This document shows, in pieces, positions 8,014 to 15,860 of a stretch of DNA of 29,716 bases. Under the pieces are notes generated by a model. It was not told where the DNA came from. It did not search any database and saw only the letters and a program-made list of their open reading frames with translations. This DNA is from Hirschia sp964351655 (GTDB lineage Bacteria; Pseudomonadota; Alphaproteobacteria; Caulobacterales; Hyphomonadaceae), in contig CAYGPD010000041.1 of assembly GCA_964351655.1 (NCBI GenBank), positions 1-29,716 on the forward strand. The letters run 5' to 3'. Position 1 is the stretch's first letter, and the number at the start of each line of letters is the position of its first letter. Both the position numbers and the translations under genes were made by a program.

Positions 8014-9552
8014 CTATTGAACAGGTTGAGACATTTCAGACGTCCAGCGCAAAACAGGTTTACGCGCTGCCAATGTTTCGTCTAGGCGACGCATAGGTGC
8101 GAGATATGGAGCATTTTTTAGCGCTTCATCACCGGATTTAGCTTTGATAGCAACGCTTTCCAACGAGTCACAAAAGCGATCCAACTCGGCTTTGCTTTCT
8201 GTTTCTGTTGGTTCAATCAACATAGCGCCATGCACAACAAGCGGGAAATACACCGTCATGGGGTGATAGCCCTCATCAATCATGCCTTTGGCGATGTCCA
8301 CTGTTTCAATGCCGCTATCTTTTAAGAATGCATCAGAGAATAAGGCTTCATGCATACAATAGCCTTCAAAAGCAGGTGACATAACTGACTTTAGCCGTGC
8401 TTGAATATAGTTTGCGTTAAGAACGGCATCTTCCGCCACTTGTTTAAGGCCGTCAGCACCGTGTGAGAGCATATAAGTCAACGCGCGCGTAAACATACCC
8501 ATCTGACCATGAAACGCACACATGCGGCCCAATGGCTTTAAGTCTGTTCCTGCAAGTTCAGCTTCATCATCCATATAGACAAGTTTATAAACGCCATCAC
8601 GCTTATCCACGCCCATTACTGGGTATGGCGCATACTTAGCTAAACGATCAGACAAAACCGTCGGGCCAGCACCAGGTCCACCACCTCCGTGGGGTGTAGA
8701 AAAGGTCTTGTGGAGATTGATGTGCATTGCATCCACACCAAGATCACGTGGACGTACACGTCCTACTATTGCGTTGAAATTGGCACCATCACAATAGAAA
8801 TAACCGCCAGCTTCATGGATTAGGTCTGCGATTTCTTTGATATCACGTTCAAACAAACCACAGGTGTTCGGGTTGGTCAGCATGATACCAGCGACATCAG
8901 ATGTGTCGCCTTCAAGCTTTGCTTTGAGGTCGTTCAAATCAACACGACCATCTGTTGCTGCTGCGATTTCTTGAACTTTAAATCCGCACTGAACAGCAGT
9001 TGCAGGGTTGGTTCCGTGCGCAGATGCGGGTACCAATACGCGGGTGCGTGTCTCGACTTCACCGCGATCAATAAGCGCTGCACGGATTGCCGCCATACCA
9101 CACCACTCACCATGCGCCCCTGCTTTAGGGCTCATCGCGACTGCTGGCATGCCCGTTAGTTTTTTGAGCCAATCTTCAAGCTGCTGGATCACTTCCAAAG
9201 CACCTTGAACAGTCTGTTGTGGCTGCAATGGATGAATGTCGGCGAAACCAGGCATACGCGCGACTTTTTCATTTAAGCGCGGATTGTGTTTCATCGTACA
9301 CGAACCAAGTGGAAAAAGCCCTAAATCAATCGCATAATTCTTCTGAGACAAACGCACATAATGGCGCATGGCTTGAGGCTCGGACAGGCCCGGAAGACCC
9401 GTGCCATTTTTCCGGTTTAAACCACCAAGACGATCCTTTCGGCCCTTAGGTTCTGGAAGATCAACGCCAGTTGTTTGCGTTGTGCCGATATCGAAGATGA
9501 GTTCTTCTTTTTGGAGAAGCCCTTTAGAGCCGGAAACTGTTTGAGTGCTCAT
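8014..9552 (-). CDS. gcvPB: Glycine dehydrogenase (decarboxylating) subunit 2
   Basis: 512-residue C-terminal half of the two-chain P-protein. It decarboxylates glycine with pyridoxal phosphate and passes the aminomethyl group to lipoylated GcvH. The PLP lysine is K282 in HINLHKTFSTPHGGGGPG, followed by the glycine-rich phosphate region. The N-terminal KGLLQKEELIFD and GLFPLGSCTMKHNP segments are typical of this chain. Length is normal for gcvPB. Its ATG overlaps the stop of the preceding small gene (ATGA, 9549-9552), and AAGGAGAGG lies just upstream inside that gene. Last gene of the operon, followed by a strong terminator. Confidence 0.97.
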   Translation of the reverse strand: MSTQTVSGSKGLLQKEELIFDIGTTQTTGVDLPEPKGRKDRLGGLNRKNGTGLPGLSEPQAMRHYVRLSQKNYAIDLGLFPLGSCTMKHNPRLNEKVARMPGFADIHPLQPQQTVQGALEVIQQLEDWLKKLTGMPAVAMSPKAGAHGEWCGMAAIRAALIDRGEVETRTRVLVPASAHGTNPATAVQCGFKVQEIAAATDGRVDLNDLKAKLEGDTSDVAGIMLTNPNTCGLFERDIKEIADLIHEAGGYFYCDGANFNAIVGRVRPRDLGVDAMHINLHKTFSTPHGGGGPGAGPTVLSDRLAKYAPYPVMGVDKRDGVYKLVYMDDEAELAGTDLKPLGRMCAFHGQMGMFTRALTYMLSHGADGLKQVAEDAVLNANYIQARLKSVMSPAFEGYCMHEALFSDAFLKDSGIETVDIAKGMIDEGYHPMTVYFPLVVHGAMLIEPTETESKAELDRFCDSLESVAIKAKSGDEALKNAPYLAPMRRLDETLAARKPVLRWTSEMSQPVQ

Positions 9553-9884
9553 GCTTCCTCTCCTTCATCATCATTTTCTTCATCATTGGAATCGAAGAAA
9601 GATAGAAAATCTTCGATTTCTTCGCCCCACATCTTAAAAATAGACTCTTTAACGTCTGGGCTCATTTCTAAAGCCACAGGTGCAAAGTCAATCGCCAACT
9701 GAAGAGCCTGCCATGAATCAACGCCATAAATACCGTAAGATTTTTCATAAGTATCTATGTTCACCACACACTCACACACCCAATCAGAATCGTTTTCGAC
9801 TGGTTGCAAAATTGAAATGATACCGGACTTGGTGACGCCATTTAGTTCCAACTCAAAGTCACGTTTTACAATGATATTGCTCAC
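9549..9884 (-). CDS. Uncharacterised acidic protein coupled between gcvPA and gcvPB
   Basis: 111-residue soluble protein, start GTG at 9884. The reading frame is open further upstream, but that part lies inside gcvPA. GTG has AAGGAGG 7 nt upstream and overlaps the gcvPA stop (GTGA), so this start is strongly favoured. The stop overlaps the gcvPB start (ATGA). The protein has a beta-rich N-terminal half, a conserved-looking core SYGIYGVDSWQALQLAIDFA (50-69) with two nearby cysteines (C37, C39), and a very acidic tail (about 99-110). The GVDSWQAL-type core recalls small domains of unknown function such as DUF6968, but I cannot verify this. Its position suggests a role with the P-protein (assembly, stoichiometry or regulation); that is inference. 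Confidence 0.85.
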   Translation of the reverse strand: MSNIIVKRDFELELNGVTKSGIISILQPVENDSDWVCECVVNIDTYEKSYGIYGVDSWQALQLAIDFAPVALEMSPDVKESIFKMWGEEIEDFLSFFDSNDEENDDEGEEA

Positions 9885-11227
9885 GCCAACACCTCCTTCA
9901 GAGCTTGGGCATAGGCAGCTATCCCTTCGGCTGTGTTGCATTCCGTTGCTGCTGCAATCACTACATTATCTAGTCCTGCACGCGGGAAGAGACGCGATGC
10001 ACGTACGCCGCCAATGACGCCTTTTTCATCCAAAGCAGCCAGCAAAGCGCCCGCCTCCATTGGCGTCTCAAAGGAAATTTCATTAAAAAATGTATTCGTT
10101 TTCAACGTTACGCCATCAATTGCTTCCAACGCATCTGCAAGATCACACGCTGCTTCATGGTTTAGCGTGGCCAATTGGTTCAAACCTTTGTCACCAAGCA
10201 ATGTCATATGCGCAGTAAACGCCAGCGCACAAAGCCCTGCATTCGTACAGATGTTTGATGTCGCTTTATCGCGGCGAATGTGTTGCTCTCGCGTGGAAAG
10301 CGTCAATACAAATCCAAGTTTGCCATCTGCATCAACTGTTTGCCCACAAACACGACCCGGCATTTGACGGATGAGTTTTTGTGTACAAGCAAACAGTCCC
10401 ACATAAGGGCCACCAAATCCTAGCGGGTTACCAATAGATTGGCCTTCTCCTACCACGATATCAGCACCCATTTCACCTGGAGGTGTCAGGGCCCCAAGCG
10501 AGACAACTTCAGTGAATACAGACACTAACAATGCTTTTTTCGCATGTGCAGCTTCAGCAATTGGGGTGAGATCTGTCACTGTTCCAAATACGTTCGGAGA
10601 CTGTGCAATCAAGCAAGCTGTGTCATCTTCAGCGTAATTAATCAGTGCTTTTTCATCATCAAACGCAGGCGGCAGAATAACCACTTCAATGCCCTGCGTT
10701 TCACACGCAGTACGAATTGTTTCAGCGTAATGTGCATGCACACCGCCTGAGACAACTACCTTTTTACGACGTGTTGCACGACATGCCATTAAAGCCGCTT
10801 CAGATGCAGCAGTTGAGCCATCATACATGGATGCATTTGCTACTTCCATCCCCGTTAGCATGGCCACTTGGGATTGAAATTCAAACACGGTTTGCAATGT
10901 ACCCTGAGCAATTTCAGGCTGGTAGGGCGTGTATGTCGTTAAAAATTCAGAACGCTGAATAATATGATCTACACTTGCTGGTACATGATGTTTATATGCG
11001 CCGCATCCCACAAAGAATGGGCCTTCGGATGCGGTACGATTTTTAGCCGCTAAAGCGCCCATATGACGCTCAACTGCGAGTTCGCCTTGGTGCATTGGCA
11101 AACCCTCAATCGGGCCTGTCAGACGCGCAGACTCAGGCACATCTTGGTAAAAATCATCAACGCTTTTTGCGCCGATCGTTTTAAGCATTTGCGCCCGATC
11201 ATCAGGCGTCAGTGGGAGATAACGCAT
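9881..11227 (-). CDS. gcvPA: Glycine dehydrogenase (decarboxylating) subunit 1
   Basis: 448-residue N-terminal half of the two-chain P-protein, acting with GcvPB as a heterotetramer in glycine decarboxylation. It starts with the typical MRYLPLTPDDRAQML and contains FVGCGAYKHHVPASVDHI, FEFQSQVAMLTGMEVANASM and GEGQSIGNPLGFGGPYVGLF, all characteristic of the family. It lacks the PLP lysine, as expected because that residue is in the other chain. It lies 7 nt after gcvH, with GAGG about 10 nt before the ATG. It is followed by the coupled small gene through a 4-nt overlap. Confidence 0.97.
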   Translation of the reverse strand: MRYLPLTPDDRAQMLKTIGAKSVDDFYQDVPESARLTGPIEGLPMHQGELAVERHMGALAAKNRTASEGPFFVGCGAYKHHVPASVDHIIQRSEFLTTYTPYQPEIAQGTLQTVFEFQSQVAMLTGMEVANASMYDGSTAASEAALMACRATRRKKVVVSGGVHAHYAETIRTACETQGIEVVILPPAFDDEKALINYAEDDTACLIAQSPNVFGTVTDLTPIAEAAHAKKALLVSVFTEVVSLGALTPPGEMGADIVVGEGQSIGNPLGFGGPYVGLFACTQKLIRQMPGRVCGQTVDADGKLGFVLTLSTREQHIRRDKATSNICTNAGLCALAFTAHMTLLGDKGLNQLATLNHEAACDLADALEAIDGVTLKTNTFFNEISFETPMEAGALLAALDEKGVIGGVRASRLFPRAGLDNVVIAAATECNTAEGIAAYAQALKEVLA

Positions 11228-11234
11228 ATATTTC

Positions 11235-11609
11235 TTAAGCCTCGCAGAAAGCTTTGTAAGCAGCTTCGTCCATCAAGCCCTCAACTTCACTTGCATCCGA
11301 CATTTTAACTTTATAGAGCCATTCAACAGCCATCAGATTGTCGTGAAAACTCTCTGAATCACCTTCTAAAAAGGCATTCATTTCAGTGACTTCACCTGAA
11401 ACAGGTGCATATACTTCGACGGCAGCTTTTGCTTTTTCGAACACAAACAAAATGTCGCCTTTAGACACATCATCGCCTACAGCAAGCAAGTCTTCGGCTG
11501 CCACAATGTCATCGCCCAATTGTTGAGCCGCATAAGCAGACACACCAATTGTTGCTACATCGCCGTCCACGGATACCCACTCGTGATCTTCTGTGTATAA
11601 TTTTGTCAT
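11235..11609 (-). CDS. gcvH: Glycine cleavage system H protein
   Basis: 124-residue lipoyl carrier that shuttles the aminomethyl group among P-, T- and L-proteins. It opens with YTEDHEWVSVDGDVATIGVS, typical of GcvH. The lipoylated lysine should be K61 in FEKAKAAVEVYAPVSGEV, aligned with the usual ESVKAAS motif. The residues before this lysine are divergent (EKAK instead of ESVK), and the preceding strand reads DDIVAAEDLLAVGD rather than the common DIVFVELPEVG, but the fold signature is intact. The start has GAGG 9 nt upstream. It sits between gcvT (12 nt upstream) and gcvPA (7 nt downstream). The L-protein (lpd) is not in this window. Confidence 0.96.
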   Translation of the reverse strand: MTKLYTEDHEWVSVDGDVATIGVSAYAAQQLGDDIVAAEDLLAVGDDVSKGDILFVFEKAKAAVEVYAPVSGEVTEMNAFLEGDSESFHDNLMAVEWLYKVKMSDASEVEGLMDEAAYKAFCEA

Positions 11610-11621
11610 GATTTCAGCCCT

Positions 11622-12785
11622 CTAACCCCGAAAATAGTTTTGTTTGACGAATGGCATACGTGCGACCACGGCTGCCCTTGGTTTGTTTCTGACCAGAACA
11701 TCTAGCTCTGTGCCAATTTGTGTGTAAGCGCGATTTACATAGCCCATAGCGACCGGTTTACCTGCTGTGTGCCCATGACCACCGGAAGTAATAATACCGA
11801 CGATTTTACCGTCTTTGGTGGCGATTTCGGACCCTTCGCGCGCTGGAGCTTTATCGAGTAAATTCAAACCGATACGCTTCATTTCGGTGCCTTTTTCTAT
11901 CTGGGAGATGATTTTCTCACCCCCTGGAAAATCAGCTTCATCGCGGCGCACTTTGGATACGGCCCATGTGAGCGATGCTTCTATCGGCGTTTTGCTTGAA
12001 TCCATGTCATGACCATAAAGACAAAGGCCGGCTTCAAGGCGTAAACTATCGCGTGCGCCCAATCCAATTGGGGCAATATCTTTATCTGCAAGCAATTGTT
12101 TTGCAACGCTTTCTGCATGTTCAGTCGGTATCAAAATTTCATAGCCATCTTCGCCCGTATAGCCCGAACATGAGACCAGACAATCAACGCCGCACACCTG
12201 AGCGCGCTTTGCTGTCATAAACACCATATCAGTGATATCTGGTGCATATTTGGCCATGAGTTTACGGGTTTGCGGGCCCTGCAAAGCGACCAAAGCATTG
12301 TCATCTGCACGCTCTAAGGTCGCGCCCTGACATGCCTCTGCTATCAGCTTGAAGTCCGCCTCCTTACAGCCTGCATTCACGACGATGTAGAGCATCCCTT
12401 GCTCTGCTGGGTCACTGGGACGTGTAACCATCAGATCATCTAAAATGCCGCCCTCTTCATTAAGCAAAAGCGTGTAACGCATCTCACCGGGAGAAAGACC
12501 GGATATATCTCCACATACCAATTGTTCGAAAATGCCGGAAATTTTAGCGTGCGCCGCATCTCCTTTGAGTGCAGAGTCCTGCCCCATCTCATCGAGTTTT
12601 AAAAATGCTGGTCCCATGTGCGACACATCAAACAAACCACATTTTTCGCGCACATGATGATGCTCTGGAATAATGCCTGACTCAAATTGAATAGGCATTG
12701 CATAGCCAGCAAAGTCGACCATCTTGCCGCCTTGCGACTGGTTAAGGTTTGTCAGCGGGGTAGATTTTAAATGTGTGATAGACAC
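11622..12785 (-). CDS. gcvT: Aminomethyltransferase (glycine cleavage T protein)
   Basis: 387-residue tetrahydrofolate-dependent enzyme. It releases ammonia from the H-protein-bound intermediate and forms 5,10-methylene-THF. Family motifs are KSTPLTNLNQSQGGKMVDFAG near the N-terminus, GLFDVSHMG, CSGYTGEDGYEI and LGARDSLRLEAGLCLYGHD. Start: the frame is open to 12923, but that extension runs into the glycine riboswitch and has no similarity to the family. The GTG at 12785 gives MSITHLKSTPL, which fits GcvT N-termini, and GGAG (12800-12797) lies 11 nt upstream. First gene of the riboswitch-controlled operon. Confidence 0.95.
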   Translation of the reverse strand: MSITHLKSTPLTNLNQSQGGKMVDFAGYAMPIQFESGIIPEHHHVREKCGLFDVSHMGPAFLKLDEMGQDSALKGDAAHAKISGIFEQLVCGDISGLSPGEMRYTLLLNEEGGILDDLMVTRPSDPAEQGMLYIVVNAGCKEADFKLIAEACQGATLERADDNALVALQGPQTRKLMAKYAPDITDMVFMTAKRAQVCGVDCLVSCSGYTGEDGYEILIPTEHAESVAKQLLADKDIAPIGLGARDSLRLEAGLCLYGHDMDSSKTPIEASLTWAVSKVRRDEADFPGGEKIISQIEKGTEMKRIGLNLLDKAPAREGSEIATKDGKIVGIITSGGHGHTAGKPVAMGYVNRAYTQIGTELDVLVRNKPRAAVVARMPFVKQNYFRG

Positions 12786-12853
12786 GATTTTGGGCACTCC
12801 GGATAGACACGGTTTTCCACACACAAAATGCATGTGAAGAAATACGTGCCCCC

Positions 12854-13032
12854 GCTGTCCCTTGCACCTGAGAGATTCCGCAAACCAGATTGGCTTGCTT
12901 GCTCCTTCGGCGAGGCTGCGCATAGATATGCCGCCTCTTTCCAGCGTGTTGATGCCTTTCGCGGTCCTTTTGCCTGAGCGTTTCCGGGGCGGTTGCGCCT
13001 TCGGCCATGACAGTTAAGTCATTCTCTCCCGC
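12854..13032 (-). ncRNA. Tandem glycine riboswitch (two aptamers) controlling gcvTH-PA-x-PB
   Basis: Minus-strand leader of gcvT. Aptamer 1 spans 13032-12961: closing stem GCGG/CCGC, core GCCGAAGGCGCAACC and 3' core CTCAGGCAAAAGGACC. Aptamer 2 spans 12945-12854: closing stem GCTG/CAGC, core GCCGAAGGAGCAAGC and 3' core CTCTCAGGTGCAAGGGACAGC. A 15-nt linker joins them. These are hallmark sequences of the glycine riboswitch class, which usually turns gcv genes on when glycine is abundant. Downstream, GGGCAC (12851-12846) can pair with GTGCCC (12797-12792), touching the gcvT Shine-Dalgarno GGAG. No U-tract terminator was seen between aptamer 2 and gcvT, so control at translation initiation is the likelier mode; this is inference. 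Confidence 0.96.
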
Positions 13033-13073
13033 GAGAGACTCATGCAGACAATATTGCCTACCTGATATACTCC

Positions 13074-13102
13074 CAATGCACTGCTGATATACGACTCGTC
13101 AA
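13074..13102 (-). promoter_or_regulatory. Possible promoter of the gcv operon
   Basis: On the minus strand, TTGACG (13102-13097) matches the Caulobacter-type -35. At 17 bp spacing it is followed by GCATTG (13079-13074), a poor -10. It lies about 40 nt before the first aptamer, a sensible distance. Tentative because of the weak -10. Confidence 0.3.
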
Positions 13103-13163
13103 TAGCCAAACAAATCGCAATCTAATATTTCCAACATCTGCTTAGTGAAGATGCAGACACGCA

Positions 13164-14996
13164 TTACATACGTTCAGGTGTTTCAATTCCGATCAGATAC
13201 AGCCCTGCTTCCAATTGTTTCAGCGTTGCTTGCGCTAATGCCAATCGAGATGCTTTCACCTCATCAGGCACACCTGCTTTGAGAATTGGTGCATTTGTCC
13301 AGAAAGATGAAAACGCCTGAGCCAGTGTGTACACATGGTCACAAATACCGTGCGGCGTTCGGTTTTCATATGCAAGTTTTAGAGCTGTTTCAAAAGCATC
13401 AAGTTGAAGCGCCAAAGCGCGCTCTTCTTTAAGCTCAATTTTAATCTCGCCTGCTTGAATGCCCTCTTCTTTTGCGCGGCGCATAAGTGATTTCACACGC
13501 ACTGCTGCATATAAAAGATATGGGCCTGTCTTGCCTTCAAAAGCGACAAACTGATCAAGATCGAACACATAGTTTTTTGTGCGCACGTTTGAAAGATCCG
13601 CAAATTTGATAGCCGCAAGCGCAACTTTATCCGCGATATCTGCGCGCTCTTCTGCAGGATAATCCGCACCCATTCCTGTTTCTTCTAAACGTTCACGGGC
13701 TTTATCTTTGGCTTGACTGATAAAATCATACAGCTTCAACACACCGCCTTCACGTGTCTTGAAGGGTTTGCCGTCTTTACCATTCATCGTACCAAAACCG
13801 ATATGCTCAAGCGCATCTTCGTTTTCATATCCGGCTAATTGTGCAGCTCTGAAAACCTGTTCAAAGTGAAGCGCCTGACGCGCATCCACAACATATAATG
13901 TGAGATCAGGTTTATTAGTGCGTTTGCGGTCGAGAATGGTTCCAAGGTCTGTTGCGTGATACCCTACAGCACCTTGAGAATTGACCAACATAAACGGAGG
14001 CATGTCTTTTTTATCAGACTCGCGTTCGATATGGATAACCCAAGCGCCTTCGCTCAATACAGCAATATTACGCGATTTGAGATCTTCGGTAATCTCTGGC
14101 AACAACACATTCGCGTCAGATTCGCCTTTCCAGAGATCAAACTTATCACCAAGCTCACGACATTCACGCTCTAATCCGATCTGTGTAAGGTCACAGAAAT
14201 GTTTCCAAAGTGCGCGATACCCACGGCGCCCGGCTTGTAAATCCGCTGTTGCAGTTTGTGCTAAACTACGAATTTCTTCACGGTAGGCTGGGTTTGGAAC
14301 TTTCTTGAAAACAGATTTTCCATCTTCAACCGTTTCTACAACGCTTTCTTCCTTCATCATGCCTGCATAAAGCGGATAAAGGCGTTCAAGGTCATCCATA
14401 GATACGGGTGATTGTTTTGGATATTCTTCGTCAAAACGCTCATCAAAATAAGGAAGGTCTGGCTGCTCTTCACTTACACCAACAATCAAAAGCCCCATTT
14501 GAAGCCCCCAATCCCCAAGGTGTACGTCTGAAACAACATCATCACCAAGAAAACGGAAAAGACGCTGCAAACTATCCCCGATAATCGTCGAGCGAAGGTG
14601 ACCAATGTGCATAGGCTTCGCGACATTCCAGCCACCAAAGTCCATCATGACATGACGCGGCGTTTCAACTTTACCACCGCCAGATTGAGGGTCTGTCAAA
14701 ACTTGAGCTGCACGCTCTTGCAAAGCTTGCGCTGAGACTTTGATATTAAGAAAGCCCGGCCCTGCCACATCTACGCTTTCAACAAAGTCCAACGCCTCGA
14801 TTTTGGGCGCAACTTCCGCGGCAACATCTCTTGGATTTTTCTTCGCACGCTTACCTGCAACCATAGCGCCATTACACTGAAAATCAGCTAAATCAGGACG
14901 ATCAGAGCGACGCACTTGGCCAAACTCACGGTCTAAACCCATGCTTTCAAACACGGCACCTGCCGCAGCGCTTAATTTGGTTGCTAAGTCTGTCAT
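13164..14996 (-). CDS. argS: Arginyl-tRNA synthetase
   Basis: 610-residue class I aminoacyl-tRNA synthetase that charges tRNA-Arg in the cytoplasm. The N-terminal add-1 domain (about 1-110) is followed by the ATP-binding HIGH motif at 130-133 in AKPMHIGHLRST. A KMSKS-equivalent loop lies within MNGKDGKPFKTREGG, where the classical KMSKS is degenerate, as usual for ArgRS. The C-terminal anticodon-binding helical domain ends in ETPERM. Length is at the upper end of the family. The ATG has GGAAAG about 8 nt upstream, adjoining a perfect 8-bp hairpin. It lies between the gcv promoter region and a lipoprotein gene on the same strand. Confidence 0.97.
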   Translation of the reverse strand: MTDLATKLSAAAGAVFESMGLDREFGQVRRSDRPDLADFQCNGAMVAGKRAKKNPRDVAAEVAPKIEALDFVESVDVAGPGFLNIKVSAQALQERAAQVLTDPQSGGGKVETPRHVMMDFGGWNVAKPMHIGHLRSTIIGDSLQRLFRFLGDDVVSDVHLGDWGLQMGLLIVGVSEEQPDLPYFDERFDEEYPKQSPVSMDDLERLYPLYAGMMKEESVVETVEDGKSVFKKVPNPAYREEIRSLAQTATADLQAGRRGYRALWKHFCDLTQIGLERECRELGDKFDLWKGESDANVLLPEITEDLKSRNIAVLSEGAWVIHIERESDKKDMPPFMLVNSQGAVGYHATDLGTILDRKRTNKPDLTLYVVDARQALHFEQVFRAAQLAGYENEDALEHIGFGTMNGKDGKPFKTREGGVLKLYDFISQAKDKARERLEETGMGADYPAEERADIADKVALAAIKFADLSNVRTKNYVFDLDQFVAFEGKTGPYLLYAAVRVKSLMRRAKEEGIQAGEIKIELKEERALALQLDAFETALKLAYENRTPHGICDHVYTLAQAFSSFWTNAPILKAGVPDEVKASRLALAQATLKQLEAGLYLIGIETPERM

Positions 14997-15007
14997 GTAT
15001 TTCTTTC

Positions 15008-15029
15008 CGGACGCTCAGATTAGCGTCCG
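15008..15029 (-). promoter_or_regulatory. Hairpin adjoining the argS Shine-Dalgarno
   Basis: CGGACGCT (15008-15015) and AGCGTCCG (15022-15029) form a perfect 8-bp stem with a 6-nt loop. On the argS strand the 3' arm runs straight into GGAAAGAA, then ATAC and the ATG, so the last G of the stem borders the ribosome binding site. No U-tract follows on either strand. It could be a translation-control element or the 3' end of the upstream lipoprotein transcript. Confidence 0.5.
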
Positions 15030-15087
15030 CCTACATAGTCTAAATTATAAATCGTTGAACGTAAGCAATCTGCAAGGCGACTTGCGC

Positions 15088-15666
15088 CTATTTACCTTGC
15101 CCTGCATTCACGCGGAATCTTTTCCCAGCACGGTTAAACTCAAGTTCTGATTCAGATAATTCAAATCCAACTAGAACTTCAAAGTTTGAACCCGAAATAG
15201 ATGAATCAGCGCGCGGAATGACAATGCGTTCAATTTTCTCTGTGGCTGTTAACCGCTCTGCGCCTTTTGAGAAGGTTACATTCAGAGGAAATGTGCGCTG
15301 CTCAATAACAGCCTGACCACGACGTGTGACCGACACAAAGTAATTATAATTGTGGCTGATGCCTTCTGCTGCTGGACCACGCCCAAAAGCAAAATCAATC
15401 TCAACACTCATCTCAATCGGGTCATCACCAATATAGCGACAAAAACTTGATACGCCGACAATCTCACCTGTGAAACCAACATTTGAGAAAACTTCGTTTC
15501 CATTGACCTGCACCTTACGGGACGCATCATATAAAGATGCAGCAACCGGGCATGGGCCTTCATTAGGTCGAGAATCTAAACTATCTTTGACTGAAGAGCA
15601 CCCAGCTATACCAAAAGCTATAAGGGCCATTCCAGCTAGTTTTGAACGTTGAATAATACCCGTCAC
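15088..15666 (-). CDS. Putative lipoprotein, function unknown
   Basis: 192-residue secreted protein with a lipoprotein signal: basic n-region (QRSK), hydrophobic stretch GMALIAFGIA, and a lipobox ending at C23 (FGIAGC). The mature part is mainly beta-strand-like, with three further cysteines or fewer and no recognised catalytic motif. Start: GTG at 15666 has GAGG 9 nt upstream and gives a compact signal peptide; the frame stays open to a GTG at 15693 without a good ribosome binding site. Encoded upstream of argS (91 bp apart) and divergent from ispH. Residue +2 after the cysteine is Ser, consistent with outer-membrane sorting if enterobacterial Lol rules apply. Similar lipoproteins are common in alphaproteobacteria; function unknown. 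Confidence 0.8.
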   Translation of the reverse strand: MTGIIQRSKLAGMALIAFGIAGCSSVKDSLDSRPNEGPCPVAASLYDASRKVQVNGNEVFSNVGFTGEIVGVSSFCRYIGDDPIEMSVEIDFAFGRGPAAEGISHNYNYFVSVTRRGQAVIEQRTFPLNVTFSKGAERLTATEKIERIVIPRADSSISGSNFEVLVGFELSESELEFNRAGKRFRVNAGQGK

Positions 15667-15860
15667 GCGCAAAGTCCTCGCATTATTTGACACATCCAGT
15701 TATGTGAATACCAAAATCAGAATCGATTAAAGACACATTTTATATGGATACGATTGAATTTAATCACCGTGATAGCCGCCGTAGCGCTTGGGCGCAATGA
15801 GTTGATCGACTATGTATGTGCAACAATTGAGATAAACGTGCAGCAATGAGGAAAAATCAT

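Noticed and set aside
9885..9941. Upstream extension of the small gene between gcvPA and gcvPB
   Set aside because: It lies within gcvPA; the GTG at 9884 with AAGGAGG is a much better start.
12786..12923. N-terminal extension of gcvT (46 codons upstream of the GTG at 12785)
   Set aside because: It overlaps the second glycine aptamer, has no family similarity, and a better start with a Shine-Dalgarno exists downstream.
12742..13008. 88-codon open frame across the riboswitch on the minus strand
   Set aside because: It is the riboswitch read in another frame; the conserved aptamer cores explain the sequence.
14941..15150. Short plus-strand open frame across the argS start
   Set aside because: It overlaps argS and the lipoprotein gene antisense and has no recognisable features.
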